Program-made: the position numbers and the translations under genes
Origin: Brachycybe producta
Lineage: Eukaryota > Arthropoda > Diplopoda > Playtdesmida > Andrognathidae
DNA length: 64,000 nucleotides
Direction of reading: 5' to 3'
Assembly: GCA_036925085.1 (NCBI GenBank)
Contig: JAUPFP010000195.1
Coordinates: 1-64,000, forward strand
The notes under the pieces: model-generated
Told to the model about the DNA's origin: nothing
Seen by the model: only the letters and a program-made list of their open reading frames with translations
Databases searched by the model: none
In this document: positions 1 through 12,052 of the stretch, piece after piece
Numbering within the stretch: position 1 is the stretch's first letter
Layout of the letters: the number at the start of each line of letters is the position of its first letter

Positions 1-409
1 GTTGAAATTGAAGTTGAAATTGAAGTTAAAATTGAAGTTGAAATTGAAGTTGAAATTGATGTTAAAATTGAAGGTGAAGATGAAGTTGAAGTTAAGTTTG
101 AAATTGAAGTTGAAGTTGAAATTGAAGTTGAATTTAAAGTTCAAGTTGAAGTTGAAGTTGAAATTGAAGTTGAAGTTATATTTGAAGTTCAATTTGAAGT
201 TAAAGATGAAGTTGAAGTTGAATTTTAAGTTGAGGTTGTAGTTTAAGTTGAAGTTGAAGTTGAGATTGTTGTTAAAGTCGAAGTTGAAGTTAAAATTAAA
301 ATTAAAGTTGATGTCGAAGATGATGTTGAAGATGAAATTGAAAATAAAATTGAAGTTGAAGTTGAAGTTAAAGTTGATGATGAAGTTGAAGATGAAGTTG
401 ATGTTCAAG
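1..409 (+). repeat. Partial HOR tile ending in P box 1
   Basis: Starts inside a tile already under way: a short 12-mer run, then the D box (GATGTTAAAATTGAAGG near 58-75), then the P box. The left part of this tile lies outside the window. Confidence 0.85.
175..409 (+). repeat. P box 1 (24 bp shorter)
   Basis: GTTATATTT to GATGTTCAAG, the segment most diverged from the 12-mer. This copy lacks four hexamers: GAGGTTGTAGTT runs straight into TAAGTT, where others have CAAGTT GAAGTT GAAGTT GTAGTT between. GTTGAAG subtype. Confidence 0.9.
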
Positions 410-501
410 TTGAAGTTGAAGTTGAAATTGAAGTTGAAGTTGAAGTTGAACTTGAAGGTGAAGTTGAAGTTAAGTTTGAAAATGAAGTTGAAGTTGAAAA
501 T

Positions 502-801
502 GAAGTTGAAATTGAAGTTGAAATTGAAGTTGAAATTGAAGTTGAAATTGAAGTTGAAATTGAAGTTGAAATTGAAGTTGAAATTGAAGTTGAAATTGAA
601 GTTGAAATTGAAGTTGAAATTGAAGTTGAAATTGAAGTTGAAATTGAAGTTGAAATTGAAGTTGAAATTGAAGTTGAAATTGAAGTTGAAATTGAAGTTG
701 AAATTGAAGTTGAAATTGAAGTTGAAATTGAAGTTGAAATTGAAGTTGAAATTGAAGTTGAAATTGAAGTTGAAATTGAAGTTGAAATTGAAGTTGAAAT
801 T
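502..801 (+). repeat. Pure 12-mer array, 25 units
   Basis: GAAGTTGAAATT repeated without a visible error for 300 bp, from GAAAAT on the left to GACATT on the right. The GACATT here is not followed by a slip. Confidence 0.95.
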
Positions 802-1416
802 GACATTGAAATTGAATTTAAAATTGAAGTTGAAATTGAAGTTGAAATTGAAGTTGAAATTGAAGTTGAAATTTAAGTTGAAATTTAAGTTGAAATTGAA
901 GTTGAAATTGAAGTTGAAGTTGAAATTGAAGTTGAAGTTGAAGTTGAACTTGAAGGTGAAGTTGAAGTTAAGTTTGAAAAAGAAGTTGAAGTTGAAATTG
1001 AAGTTGAAATTGAAGTTGAAATTGAAGTTGAAATTGAAGTTGAAATTGAAGTTGAAATTGAAGTTGAAATTGAAGTTGAAATTGAAGTTGAAGTTGAGTT
1101 TGAAGTTGAAATTGAAGTTGAAGTTGAATTTGAAATTAAAGATGAAGTTGAAGTTGAATTTTAAGTTGATGTTGAATTTAAAGTTGAAGTTGAAGTTGAA
1201 GTTGAAGTTGAAATTGAAGTTGAAGTTGAAATTGAAATTGAAGTTGAAATTGAAGTTGAAATTGAAGTTAAAATTGAAGTTGAAATTGAAGTTGAAATTG
1301 ATGTTAAAATTGAAGGTGAAGATGAAGTTGAAGTTAAGTTTGAAATTGAAGTTGAAGTTGAAATTGAAGTTGAATTTAAAGTTCAAGTTGAAGTTGAAGT
1401 TGAAATTGAAGTTGAA

Positions 1417-1675
1417 GTTATATTTGAAGTTCAATTTGAAGTTAAAGATGAAGTTGAAGTTGAATTTTAAGTTGAGGTTGTAGTTCAAGTTGAAGTTGAA
1501 GTTGTAGTTTAAGTTGAAGTTGAAGTTGAGATTGTTGTTAAAGTCGAAGTTGAAGTTAAAATTAAAATTAAAGTTGATGTCGAAGATGATGTTGAAGATG
1601 AAATTGAAAATAAAATTGAAGTTGAAGTTGAAGTTAAAGTTGATGATGAAGTTGAAGATGAAGTTGATGTTCAAG
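1417..1675 (+). repeat. P box 2
   Basis: Full 259-bp form, GTTGAAGATG subtype. GAGATTGTTGTT at 1,528; three TCGA sites. Confidence 0.92.
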
Positions 1676-1767
1676 TTGAAGTTGAAGTTGAAATTGAAGT
1701 TGAAGTTGAAGTTGAACTTGAAGGTGAAGTTGAAGTTAAGTTTGAAAATGAAGTTGAAGTTGAAAAT

Positions 1768-2007
1768 GAAGTTGAAATTGAAGTTGAAATTGAAGTTGAA
1801 ATTGAAGTTGAAATTGAAGTTGAAATTGAAGTTGAAATTGAAGTTGAAATTGAAGTTGAAATTGAAGTTGAAATTGAAGTTGAAATTGAAGTTGAAATTG
1901 AAGTTGAAATTGAAGTTGAAATTGAAGTTGAAATTGAAGTTGAAATTGAAGTTGAAATTGAAGTTGAAATTGAAGTTGAAATTGAAGTTGAAATTGAAGT
2001 TGAAATT
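1768..2007 (+). repeat. Pure 12-mer array, 20 units
   Basis: 240 bp between GAAAAT and the L-box GACATT. Confidence 0.95.
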
Positions 2008-2972
2008 GACATTGAAATTAAGTTGAAATTGAAGTTGAAACTGAAGTTAAAATTGAAGTTTAAGTTTAAGTTAAGGTTAAAGTTGAAATCGAAGTTGAAT
2101 TTGAAGTTGAACTTGACGGTGAAGTTGAAGTTAAGTTTGAAAATGAAGTTGAAATTGAAATTGAAGTTGAAATTGAAGTTGAAATTGAAGTTGAAATTGA
2201 AGTTGATATTGACATTGAAATTGAATTTAAAATTGAAGTTGAAATTGAAGTTGAAATTGAAGTTGAAATTGAAGATGAAATTGAAGTTGAAATTGAAGTT
2301 GAAATTGAAGTTGAAATTGAAGTTGAAATTGAAGTTGAAATTGAAGTTGAAATTGAAGTTGAAATTGAAGTTGAAGTTGAAGTTGAAATTGAAGTTGAAG
2401 TTGAACTTGAAGGTGAAGTTGAAGTTAAGTTTGAAAAAGAAGTTGAAGTTGAAATTGAAGTTGAAATTGAAGTTGAAATTAAAGTTGAAATTGAAGTTGA
2501 AATTGAAGTTTAAGTTGAGTTTGAAGTTGAAATTGAAGTTGAAGTTGAATTTGAAATTAAAGATGAAGTTGAAGTTGAATTTTAAGTTGATGTTGAATTT
2601 AAAGTTGATGTTGAAGTTGAAGTTGAAGTTGAAATTGAAGTTGAAGTTGAAATTGAAATTGAATTTGAAGTTGAAATTGAAGTTAAAATTGAAGTTGAAA
2701 TTGAAGTTAAAATTGAAGTTAAAATTGAAGTTGAAATTGATGTTAAAATTGAAGGTGAAGATGAAGTTGAAGTTAAGTTTGAAATTGAAGTTGAAGTTGA
2801 AATTGAAGTTGAATTTAAAGTTGAAGTTGAAGTTGAAGTTGAAATTGAAATTGAAATTGAAGTTGAAATTGAAGTTGAAGTTGAAGTTGAACTTGAAGGT
2901 GAAGTTGAAGTTAAGTTTGAAAATGAAGTTGAAGTTGTAATTGAAGTTGAAATTGAAGTTGAAATTGAAGTT

Positions 2973-4296
2973 GAATTTTGAAGTTGAAATTGAAGTTGAA
3001 ATTGAAGTTGAAGTCGAAGTTGAAGTTGAAGTTGAAATTGAAGTTGAAGTTGAAGTTGAAATTGAAGTTAAAGTTAAAGTTGAAATGGAAGTTGAAGTTG
3101 AAGTTGAAATTGAAGTTGAAGTTGAAGTTGAAGTTGAATTTGAAATTGAAGTTGAAATTGAAGTTGAAATTGAAGTTGAAATTGAAGTTGAATTTGAAGT
3201 TGAACTTAAAGGTGAAGTTGAAGTTAAGTTTGAAAATGAAGTTGAAGTTGAAGTTGAAGTTGAAGTTGAACTTGAAGGTGAAGTTGAAGTTAAGTTTGAA
3301 AATGAAGTTGAAGTTGTAATTGAAGTTGAAATTGAAGTTGAAATTGAAGTTGAATTTTGAAGTTGAAATTGAAGTTGAAATTGAAGTTGAAGTCGAAGTT
3401 GAAGTTGAAGTTGAAATTGAAGTTGAAATTGAAGTTGAAATTGAAGTTGAAATTGAAGTTGAATTTAAAGTTGAAGTTGAAGTTGAAGTTGAAATTGAAA
3501 TTGAAATTGAAGTTGAAATTGAAGTTGAAGTTGAAGTTGAACTTGAAGGTGAAGTTGAAGTTAAGTTTGAAAATGAAGTTGAAGTTGTAATTGAAGTTGA
3601 AATTGAAGTTGAAATTGAAGTTGAAATTGAAGTTGAATTTTGAAGTTGAAATTGAAGTTGAAATTGAAGTTGAAGTCGAAGTTGAAGTTGAAGTTGAAAT
3701 TGAAGTTGAAGTTGAAGTTGAAATTGAAGTTAAAGTTAAAGTTGAAATGGAAGTTGAAGTTGAAGTTGAAATTGAAGTTGAAGTTGAAGTTGAAGTTGAA
3801 TTTGAAATTGAAGTTGAAATTGAAGTTGAAATTGAAGTTGAAATTGAAGTTGAATTTGAAGTTGAACTTAAAGGTGAAGTTGAAGTTAAGTTTGAAAATG
3901 AAGTTGAAGTTGAAATTGAAGTTGAAATTGAAGTTGAAATTGAAGTTGAAATTGAAGTTGAAATTGAAGTTGAAATTGACATTGAAATTGAAATTGAAGT
4001 TGAAATTGAATTTGAAATTGAAGTTGAAGTTGAGTTTGAAGTTGAAATTGAAGTTGAAGTTGAATTTGAAATTAAAGATGAAGTTGAAGTTGAATTTTAA
4101 GTTGATGTTCAATTTAAAGTTGAAGTTGAAGTTGAAGTTGAAATTGAAGTTGAAGTTGAAATTGAAATTGAAGTTGAAATTGAAGTTGAAATTGAAGTTA
4201 AAATTGAAGATGAAATTGAAAATGAAATTGAAGTTGAAGTTGAAGTTAAAGTTGATGATGAAGTTGAAGATGAAGTTCATGTTCAAGTTGAAGTTG
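2973..4296 (+). repeat. 662-bp tandem duplication (W-C block)
   Basis: The +1 slip at 2,973 and the private GAACTTAAAGG near 3,203 both recur 662 bp later at 3,635 and near 3,865. A chimeric copy at 3,352-3,634 lies between them. 662 leaves remainder 2 when divided by 6, matching two +1 slips in the unit. The right boundary is approximate. Confidence 0.75.
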
Positions 4297-4379
4297 AAGT
4301 TGAAATTGAAGTTGAAGTTGAAGTTGAACTTGAAGGTGAAGTTGAAGTTAAGTTTGAAAATGAAGTTGAAGTTGTAATT

Positions 4380-4499
4380 GAAGTTGAAATTGAAGTTGAA
4401 ATTGAAGTTGAAATTGAAGTTGAAATTGAAGTTGAAATTGAAGTTGAAATTGAAGTTGAAATTGAAGTTGAAATTGAAGTTGAAATTGAAGTTGAAATT
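4380..4499 (+). repeat. Pure 12-mer array, 10 units
   Basis: 120 bp between GTAATT and the L-box GACATT. Confidence 0.93.
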
Positions 4500-5196
4500 G
4501 ACATTGAAATTAAGTTGAAATTGAAGTTGAAATTGAAGTTAAAATTGAAGTTTAAGTTTAAGTTAAGGTTAAAGTTGAAATCGAAGTTGAATTTGAAGTT
4601 GAACTTGAAGGTGAAGGTGAAGTTAAGTTTGAAAATGAAGTTGAAGTTGAAATTGAAGTTGAAATTGAAGTTGAAATTGAAGTTGAAATTGAAGTTGAAG
4701 TTGAAATTGAAGTTGAAGTTGAAGTTGATTTGAAGGTGAAGTTGAAGTTAAGTTTGAAAAAGAAGTTGAAGTTGAAATTGAAGTTGAAATTGAAGTTGAA
4801 ATTGAAGTTGAAATTGAAGTTGAAATTGAAGTTGAAATTGAAGTTGAAATTGAAGTTTAAATTGAAGTTGAAGTTGAGTTTGAAGTTGAAATTGAAGTTG
4901 AAGTTGAATTTGAAATTAAAGATGAAGTTGAAGTTGAATTTTAAGTTGATGTTGAATTTAAAGTTGAAGTTGAAGTTGAAGTTGAAGTTGAAATTGAAGT
5001 TGAAGTTGAAATTGAAATTGAAGTTGAAATTGAAGTTGAAATTGAAGTTAAAATTGAAGTTGAAATTGAAGTTGAAATTGATGTTAAAATTGAAGGTGAA
5101 GATGAAGTTGAAGTTAAGTTTGAAATTGAAGTTGAAGTTGAAATTGAAGTTGATTTTAAAGTTCAAGTTGAAGTTGAAGTTGAAATTGAAGTTGAA

Positions 5197-5455
5197 GTTA
5201 TATTTGAAGTTCAATTTGAAGTTAAAGATGAAGTTGAAGTTGAATTTTAAGTTGAGGTTGTAGTTCAAGTTGAAGTTGAAGTTGTAGTTTAAGTTGAAGT
5301 TGAAGTTGAGATTGTTGTTAAAGTCGAAGTTGAAGTTAAAATTAAAATTAAAGTTGATGTCGAAGATGATGTTGAAGATGAAATTGAAAATAAAATTGAA
5401 GTTGAAGTTGAAGTTAAAGTTGATGATGAAGTTCAAGATGAAGTTGATGTTCAAG
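5197..5455 (+). repeat. P box 3
   Basis: Full form, GTTCAAGATG subtype. GAGATTGTTGTT at 5,308. Confidence 0.92.
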
Positions 5456-8043
5456 TTGAAGTTGAAGTTGAAATTGAAGTTGAAGTTGAAGTTGAACTTG
5501 AAGGTGAAGTTGAAGTTAAGTTTGAAAATGAAGTTGAAGTTGAAAATGAAGTTGAAATTGAAGTTGAAATTGAAGTTGAAATTGAAGTTGAAATTGAAGT
5601 TGAAATTGAAGTTGAAATTGAAGTTGAAATTGAAGTTGAAATTGAAGTTGAAATTGAAGTTGAAGTTGAGTTTGAAATTGAAATTGAAGTTGAAGTTGAA
5701 TTTGAAATTAAAGATGAAGTTGAAGTTGAATTTTAAGTTGATGTTGAATTTAAAGTTGAAGTTGAAGTTGAAGTTGAAGTTGAAATTGAAGTTGAAGTTG
5801 AAATTGAAATTGAAGTTGAAATTGAAGTTGAAATTGAAGTTAAAATTGAAGTTGAAATTGAAGTTGAAATTGATGTTAAAATTGAAGGTGAAGATGAAGT
5901 TGAAGTTAAGTTTGAAATTGAAGTTGAAGTTGAAATTGAAATTGAAATTGAAGTTGAAATTGAAGTTGAAGTTGAAGTTGAACTTGAAGGTGAAGTTGAA
6001 GTTAAGTTTGAAAATGAAGTTGAAGTTGTAATTGAAGTTGAAATTGAAGTTGAAATTGAAGTTGAATTTTGAAGTTGAAATTGAAGTTGAAATTGAAGTT
6101 GAAGTCGAAGTTGAAGTTGAAGTTGAAATTGAAGTTGAAGTTGAAGTTGAAATTGAAGTTAAAGTTAAAGTTGAAATGGAAGTTGAAGTTGAAGTTGAAA
6201 TTGAAGTTGAAGTTGAAGTTGAAGTTGTATTTGAAATTGAAGTTGAAATTGAAGTTGAAATTGAAGTTGAAATTGAAGTTGAATTTGAAGTTGAACTTGA
6301 AGGTGAAGTTGAAGTTAAGTTTGAAAATGAAGTTGAAGTTGAAATTGAAGTTGAAATTGAAGTTGAAATTGAAGTTGAAATTGAAGTTGAAATTGAAGTT
6401 GAAATTGACATTGAAATTGAAATTGAAGTTGAAATTGAAGTTGAAATTGAAGTTGAAGTTGAGTTTGAAGTTGAAATTGAAGTTGAAGTTGAATTTGAAA
6501 TTAAAGATGAAGTTGAAGTTGAATTTTAAGTTGATGTTCAATTTAAAGTTGAAGTTGAAGTTGAAGTTGAAATTGAAGTTGAAGTTGAAATTGAAATTGA
6601 AGTTGAAATTGAAGTTGAAATTGAAGTTAAAATTGAAGATGAAATTGAAAATGAAATTGAAGTTGAAGTTGAAGTTAAAGTTGATGATGAAGTTGAAGAT
6701 GAAGTTCATGTTCAAGTTGAAGTTGAAGTTGAAATTGAAGTTGAAGTTGAAGTTGAACTTGAAGGTGAAGTTGAAGTTAAGTTTGAAAATGAAGTTGAAG
6801 TTGTAATTGAAGTTGAAATTGAAGTTGAAATTGAAGTTGAAATTGAAGTTGAAATTGAAGTTGAAATTGAAGTTGAAATTGAAGTTGAAATTGAAGTTGA
6901 AATTGAAGTTGAAATTGAAGTTGAAATTGAAGTTGAAATTGAATTTGAAATTGACATTGAAATTAAGTTGAAATTGAAGTTGAAATTGAAGTTAAAATTG
7001 AAGTTTAAGTTTAAGTTAAGGTTAAAGTTGAAATCGAAGTTGAATTTGAAGTTGAACTTGAAGGTGAAGTTGAAGTTAAGTTTGAAAATGAAGTTGAAGT
7101 TGAAATTGAAGTTGAAATTGAAGTTGAAATTGAAGTTGAAATTGAAGTTGAAATTGACATTGAAATTGAATTTAAAATTGAAGTTGAAATTGAAGTTGAA
7201 ATTGAAGTTGAAATTTAAGTTGAAATTGAAGTTGAAATTGAAGTTGAAATTGAAGTTGAAGTTGAAATTGAAGTTGAATTTGAAGTTGAACTTGAAGGTG
7301 AAGTTGAAGTTAAGTTTGAAAAAGAAGTTGAAGTTGAAATTGAAGTTGAAATTGAAGTTGAAATTGAAGTTGAAATTGAAGTTGAAATTGAAGTTGAAAA
7401 TGAAGTTGAAATTGAAGTTGAAATTGAAGTTGAAATTGAAGTTTAAATTGAAGTTGAAGTTGAGTTTGAAGTTGAAATTGAAGTTGAAGTTGAATTTGAA
7501 ATTAAAGATGAAGTTGAAGTTGAATTTTAAGTTGATGTTGAATTTAAAGTTGAAGTTGAAGTTGAAGTTGAAGTTGAAATTGAAGTTGAAGTTGAAATTG
7601 AAATTGAAGTTGAAATTGAAGTTGAAATTGAAGTTAAAATTGAAGTTGAAATTGAAGTTGAAATTGATGTTAAAATTGAAGGTGAAGATGAAGTTGAAGT
7701 TAAGTTTGAAATTGAAGTTGAAGTTGAAATTGAAGTTGAATTTAAAGTTCAAGTTGAAGTTGAAGTTGAAATTGAAGTTGAAGTTATATTTGAAGTTCAA
7801 TTTGAAGTTAAAGATGAAGTTGAAGTTGAATTTTAAGTTGAGGTTGTAGTTCAAGTTGAAGTTGAAGTTGTAGTTTAAGTTGAAGTTGAAGTTGAGATTG
7901 TTGTTAAAGTCGAAGTATTGAAGTTAAAATTAAAATTAAAGTTGATGTCGAAGATGATGTTGAAGATGAAATTGAAAATAAAATTGAAGTTGAAGTTGAA
8001 GTTAAAGTTGATGATGAAGTTCAAGATGAAGTTGATGTTCAAG
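5456..8043 (+). repeat. HOR-A copy 1 (about 2.6 kb)
   Basis: Order: C, about ten 12-mers, T, D, C with GTAATT, +1 slip (6,064) and W with GAAATGG, C, 12-mers, T with GATGTTCAATTT, X with GTTCATGTTC, C with GTAATT, 12-mers ending GAATTT, L box (slip 6,953), C, second C with GAAAAAGAAG, 12-mers, T, D, P. The same order appears at 20,989 and 24,924. The P box carries the 2-base insertion shared with P boxes 10 and 13. Confidence 0.85.
7783..8043 (+). repeat. P box 4 (+2 insertion)
   Basis: GTTCAAGATG subtype with two extra bases: GTCGAAGTATTGAAG instead of GTCGAAGTTGAAG. The same insertion is in P boxes 10 and 13. Confidence 0.92.
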
Positions 8044-8135
8044 TTGAAGTTGAAGTTGAAATTGAAGTTGAAGTTGAAGTTGAACTTGAAGGTGAAGTTG
8101 AAGTTAAGTTTGAAAATGAAGTTGAAGTTGAAAAT

Positions 8136-8375
8136 GAAGTTGAAATTGAAGTTGAAATTGAAGTTGAAATTGAAGTTGAAATTGAAGTTGAAATTGAAGT
8201 TGAAATTGAAGTTGAAATTGAAGTTGAAATTGAAGTTGAAATTGAAGTTGAAATTGAAGTTGAAATTGAAGTTGAAATTGAAGTTGAAATTGAAGTTGAA
8301 ATTGAAGTTGAAATTGAAGTTGAAATTGAAGTTGAAATTGAAGTTGAAATTGAAGTTGAAATTGAAGTTGAAATT
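8136..8375 (+). repeat. Pure 12-mer array, 20 units
   Basis: 240 bp between GAAAAT and the L-box GACATT; first copy of the 1,014-bp duplication. Confidence 0.95.
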
Positions 8376-9149
8376 GACATTGAAATTAAGTTGAAATTGA
8401 AGTTGAAACTGAAGTTAAAATTGAAGTTTAAGTTTAAGTTAAGGTTAAAGTTGAAATCGAAGTTGAATTTGAAGTTGAACTTGAAGGTGAAGTTGAAGTT
8501 AAGTTTGAAAATGAAGTTGAAATTGAAATTGAAGTTGAAATTGAAATTGAAGTTGAAATTGAAGTTGAAATTGAAGTTGAAATTGAAGTTGATATTGACA
8601 TTGAAATTGAATTTAAAATTGAAGTTGAAATTGAAGTTGAAATTGAAGTTGAAATTGAAGATGAAATTGAAGTTGAAATTGAAGTTGAAATTGAAGTTGA
8701 AATTGAAGTTGAAATTGAAGTTGAAATTGAAGTTGAAATTGAAGTTGAAATTGAAGTTGAATTTAAAGTTGAAGTTGAAGTTGAAGTTGAAATTGAAATT
8801 GAAATTGAAGTTGAAATTGAAGTTGAAGTTGAAGTTGAACTTGAAGGTGAAGTTGAAGTTAAGTTTGAAAATGAAGTTGAAGTTGTAATTGAAGTTGAAA
8901 TTGAAGTTGAAATTGAAGTTGAAATTGAAGTTGAATTTTGAAGTTGAAATTGAAGTTGAAATTGAAGTTGAAGTCGAAGTTGAAGTTGAAGTTGAAATTG
9001 AAGTTGAAGTTGAAGTTGAAATTGAAGTTAAAGTTAAAGTTGAAATGGAAGTTGAAGTTGAAGTTGAAATTGAAGTTGAAGTTGAAGTTGAAGTTGAACT
9101 TGAAGGTGAAGTTGAAGTTAAGTTTGAAAATGAAGTTGAAGTTGAAAAT

Positions 9150-9425
9150 GAAGTTGAAATTGAAGTTGAAATTGAAGTTGAAATTGAAGTTGAAATTGAA
9201 GTTGAAATTGAAGTTGAAATTGAAGTTGAAATTGAAGTTGAAATTGAAGTTGAAATTGAAGTTGAAATTGAAGTTGAAATTGAAGTTGAAATTGAAGTTG
9301 AAATTGAAGTTGAAATTGAAGTTGAAATTGAAGTTGAAATTGAAGTTGAAATTGAAGTTGAAATTGAAGTTGAAATTGAAGTTGAAATTGAAGTTGAAAT
9401 TGAAGTTGAAATTGAAGTTGAAATT
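9150..9425 (+). repeat. Pure 12-mer array, 23 units
   Basis: 276 bp; three units longer than its duplicate at 8,136-8,375. Confidence 0.95.
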
Positions 9426-11701
9426 GACATTGAAATTAAGTTGAAATTGAAGTTGAAACTGAAGTTAAAATTGAAGTTTAAGTTTAAGTTAAGGTTAAAG
9501 TTGAAATCGAAGTTGAATTTGAAGTTGAACTTGAAGGTGAAGTTGAAGTTAAGTTTGAAAATGAAGTTGAAATTGAAATTGAAGTTGAAATTGAAGTTGA
9601 AATTGAAGTTGAAATTGAAGTTGATATTGACATTGAAATTGAATTTAAAATTGAAGTTGAAATTGAAGTTGAAATTGAAGTTGAAATTGAAGATGAAATT
9701 GAAGTTGAAATTGAAGTTGAAATTGAAGTTGAAATTGAAGTTGAAATTGAAGTTGAAATTGAAGTTGAAATTGAAGTTGAAATTGAAGTTGAATTTAAAG
9801 TTGAAGTTGAAGTTGAAGTTGAAATTGAAATTGAAATTGAAGTTGAAATTGAAGTTGAAGTTGAAGTTGAACTTGAAGGTGAAGTTGAAGTTAAGTTTGA
9901 AAATGAAGTTGAAGTTGTAATTGAAGTTGAAATTGAAGTTGAAATTGAAGTTGAAATTGAAGTTGAATTTTGAAGTTGAAATTGAAGTTGAAATTGAAGT
10001 TGAAGTCGAAGTTGAAGTTGAAGTTGAAATTGAAGTTGAAGTTGAAGTTGAAATTGAAGTTAAAGTTAAAGTTGAAATGGAAGTTGAAGTTGAAGTTGAA
10101 ATTGAAGTTGAAGTTGAAGTTGAAGTTGAATTTGAAATTGAAGTTGAAATTGAAGTTGAAATTGAAGTTGAAATTGAAGTTGAATTTGAAGTTGAACTTG
10201 AAGGTGAAGTTGAAGTTAAGTTTGAAAATGAAGTTGAAGTTGAAATTGAAGTTGAAATTGAAGTTGAAATTGAAGTTGAAATTGAAGTTGAAATTGAAGT
10301 TGAAATTGACATTGAAATTGAAATTGAAGTTGAAATTGAAGTTGAAATTGAAGTTGAAGTTGAGTTTGAAGTTGAAATTGAAGTTGAAGTTGAATTTGAA
10401 ATTAAAGATGAAGTTGAAGTTGAATTTTAAGTTGATGTTCAATTTAAAGTTGAAGTTGAAGTTGAAGTTGAAATTGAAGTTGAAGTTGAAATTGAAATTG
10501 AAGTTGAAATTGAAGTTGAAATTGAAGTTAAAATTGAAGATGAAATTGAAAATGAAATTGAAGTTGAAGTTGAAGTTAAAGTTGATGATGAAGTTGAAGA
10601 TGAAGTTCATGTTCAAGTTGAAGTTGAAGTTGAAATTGAAGTTGAAGTTGAAGTTGAACTTGAAGGTGAAGTTGAAGTTAAGTTTGAAAATGAAGTTGAA
10701 GTTGTAATTGAAGTTGAAATTGAAGTTGAAATTGAAGTTGAAATTGAAGTTGAAATTGAAGTTGAAATTGAAGTTGAAATTGAAGTTGAAATTGAAGTTG
10801 AAATTGAAGTTGAAATTGAATTTGAAATTGACATTGAAATTAAGTTGAAATTGAAGTTGAAATTGAAGTTAAAATTGAAGTTTAAGTTTAAGTTAAGGTT
10901 AAAGTTGAAATCGAAGTTGAATTTGAAGTTGAACTTGAAGGTGAAGTTGAAGTTAAGTTTGAAAATGAAGTTGAAGTTGAAATTGAAGTTGAAATTGAAG
11001 TTGAAATTGAAGTTGAAATTGAAGTTGAAATTGAAGTTGAAATTGAAGTTGAAATTGAAGTTGAAATTGAAGTTGAAATTGAAGTTGAAATTGAAGTTGA
11101 AATTGACATTGAAATTGAATTTAAAATTGAAGTTGAAATTGAAGTTGAAATTTAAGTTGAAATTGAAGTTGAAATTGAAGTTGAAATTGAAGTTGAAGTT
11201 GAATTTGAAATTAAAGATGAAGTTGAAGTTGAACTTGAAGGTGAAGTTGAAGTTAAGTTTGAAAAAGAAGTTGAAGTTGAAATTGAAGTTGAAATTGAAG
11301 TTGAAATTGAAGTTGAAATTGAAGTTGAAATTGAAGTTGAAATTGAAGTTGAAATTGAAGTTTAAATTGAAGTTGAAGTTGAGTTTGAAGTTGAAATTGA
11401 AGTTGAAGTTGAATTTGAAATTAAAGATGAAGTTGAAGTTGAATTTTAAGTTGATGTTGAATTTAAAGTTGAAGTTGAAGTTGAAGTTGAAGTTGAAATT
11501 GAAGTTGAAGTTGAAATTGAAATTGAAGTTGAAATTGAAGTTGAAATTGAAGTTAAAATTGAAGTTGAAATTGAAGTTGAAATTGATGTTAAAATTGAAG
11601 GTGAAGATGAAGTTGAAGTTAAGTTTGAAATTGAAGTTGAAGTTGAAATTGAAGTTGAATTTAAAGTTCAAGTTGAAGTTGAAGTTGAAATTGAAGTTGA
11701 A

Positions 11702-11960
11702 GTTATATTTGAAGTTCAATTTGAAGTTAAAGATGAAGTTGAAGTTGAATTTTAAGTTGAGGTTGTAGTTCAAGTTGAAGTTGAAGTTGTAGTTTAAGTT
11801 GAAGTTGAAGTTGAGATTGTTGTTAAAGTCGAAGTTGAAGTTAAAATTAAAATTAAAGTTGATGTCAAAGATGATGTTGAAGATGAAATTGAAAATAAAG
11901 TTGAAGTTGAAGTTGAAGTTAAAGTTGATTATGAAGTTCAAGATGAAGTTGATGTTCAAG
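11702..11960 (+). repeat. P box 5
   Basis: GTTCAAGATG subtype with three private changes: GATGTCAAAG (one CpG lost), AATAAAGTT and GATTATGAAG. Confidence 0.9.
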
Positions 11961-12052
11961 TTGAAGTTGAAGTTGAAATTGAAGTTGAAGTTGAAGTTGA
12001 ACTTGAAGGTGAAGTTGAAGTTAAGTTTGAAAATGAAGTTGAAGTTGAAAAT

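Larger units (their letters stand above)
410..1675 (+). repeat. Short HOR tile (1.27 kb), no phase slip
   Basis: Order: C box, pure 25-unit array (502-801), GACATT with no slip, two TAAGTT hexamers, second C box with GAAAAAGAAG, 12-mer run, T box, D box, P box. The L and W boxes are absent, so it looks like a deletion derivative of a longer tile. The 1.1-kb tile at 32,396-33,501 has the same layout. Confidence 0.8.
1676..5455 (+). repeat. 3.78-kb HOR tile with a local 662-bp duplication
   Basis: C box, 20-unit array, L box (slip at 2,008, with a private GACGGT near 2,115), C and T boxes with TTTAAG, D box, C box with GTAATT. Then come three +1 slips at 2,973, 3,352 and 3,635, then T, X, C, GTAATT, a 10-unit array, an L box (slip at 4,500), T, D and P. 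The first ~1.45 kb matches the start of the tile at 13,124. A private -1 deletion lies at 4,727-4,731 (GATTT instead of GAACTT). Confidence 0.8.
8082..10110 (+). repeat. 1,014-bp tandem duplication inside HOR-B
   Basis: The C box at 8,082 recurs at 9,096 (1,014 bp), and the L-box slip at 8,376 recurs at 9,426 (1,050 bp). The 36-bp difference equals three 12-mers: the pure array is 20 units in the first copy and 23 in the second. At the junction near 9,090 the W box runs directly into a C box followed by the long array, an order not seen in the other HOR-B tiles. Unequal crossing-over between C boxes explains it. Confidence 0.88.
8044..11960 (+). repeat. HOR-B copy 1, enlarged by a 1.0-kb duplication (3.9 kb)
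   Basis: Same cassette order as the 2,887-bp HOR-B tiles at 27,536 and 33,502, with the interval from the first C box to the W box present twice. L-box slips are at 8,376, 9,426 and 10,830; +1 slips are at 8,933 and 9,965. Confidence 0.85.

Noticed and set aside
8039..10312. 757-codon open frame on the - strand (also about 740-755 codons at 19,677-21,944, 23,642-25,879, 31,078-33,312 and 41,448-43,694)
   Set aside because: Composition is only TS/IS and NF repeats. Similar frames are open on both strands everywhere, and ends fall at phase slips or stop-making hexamers. No codon bias, domain or unique sequence.
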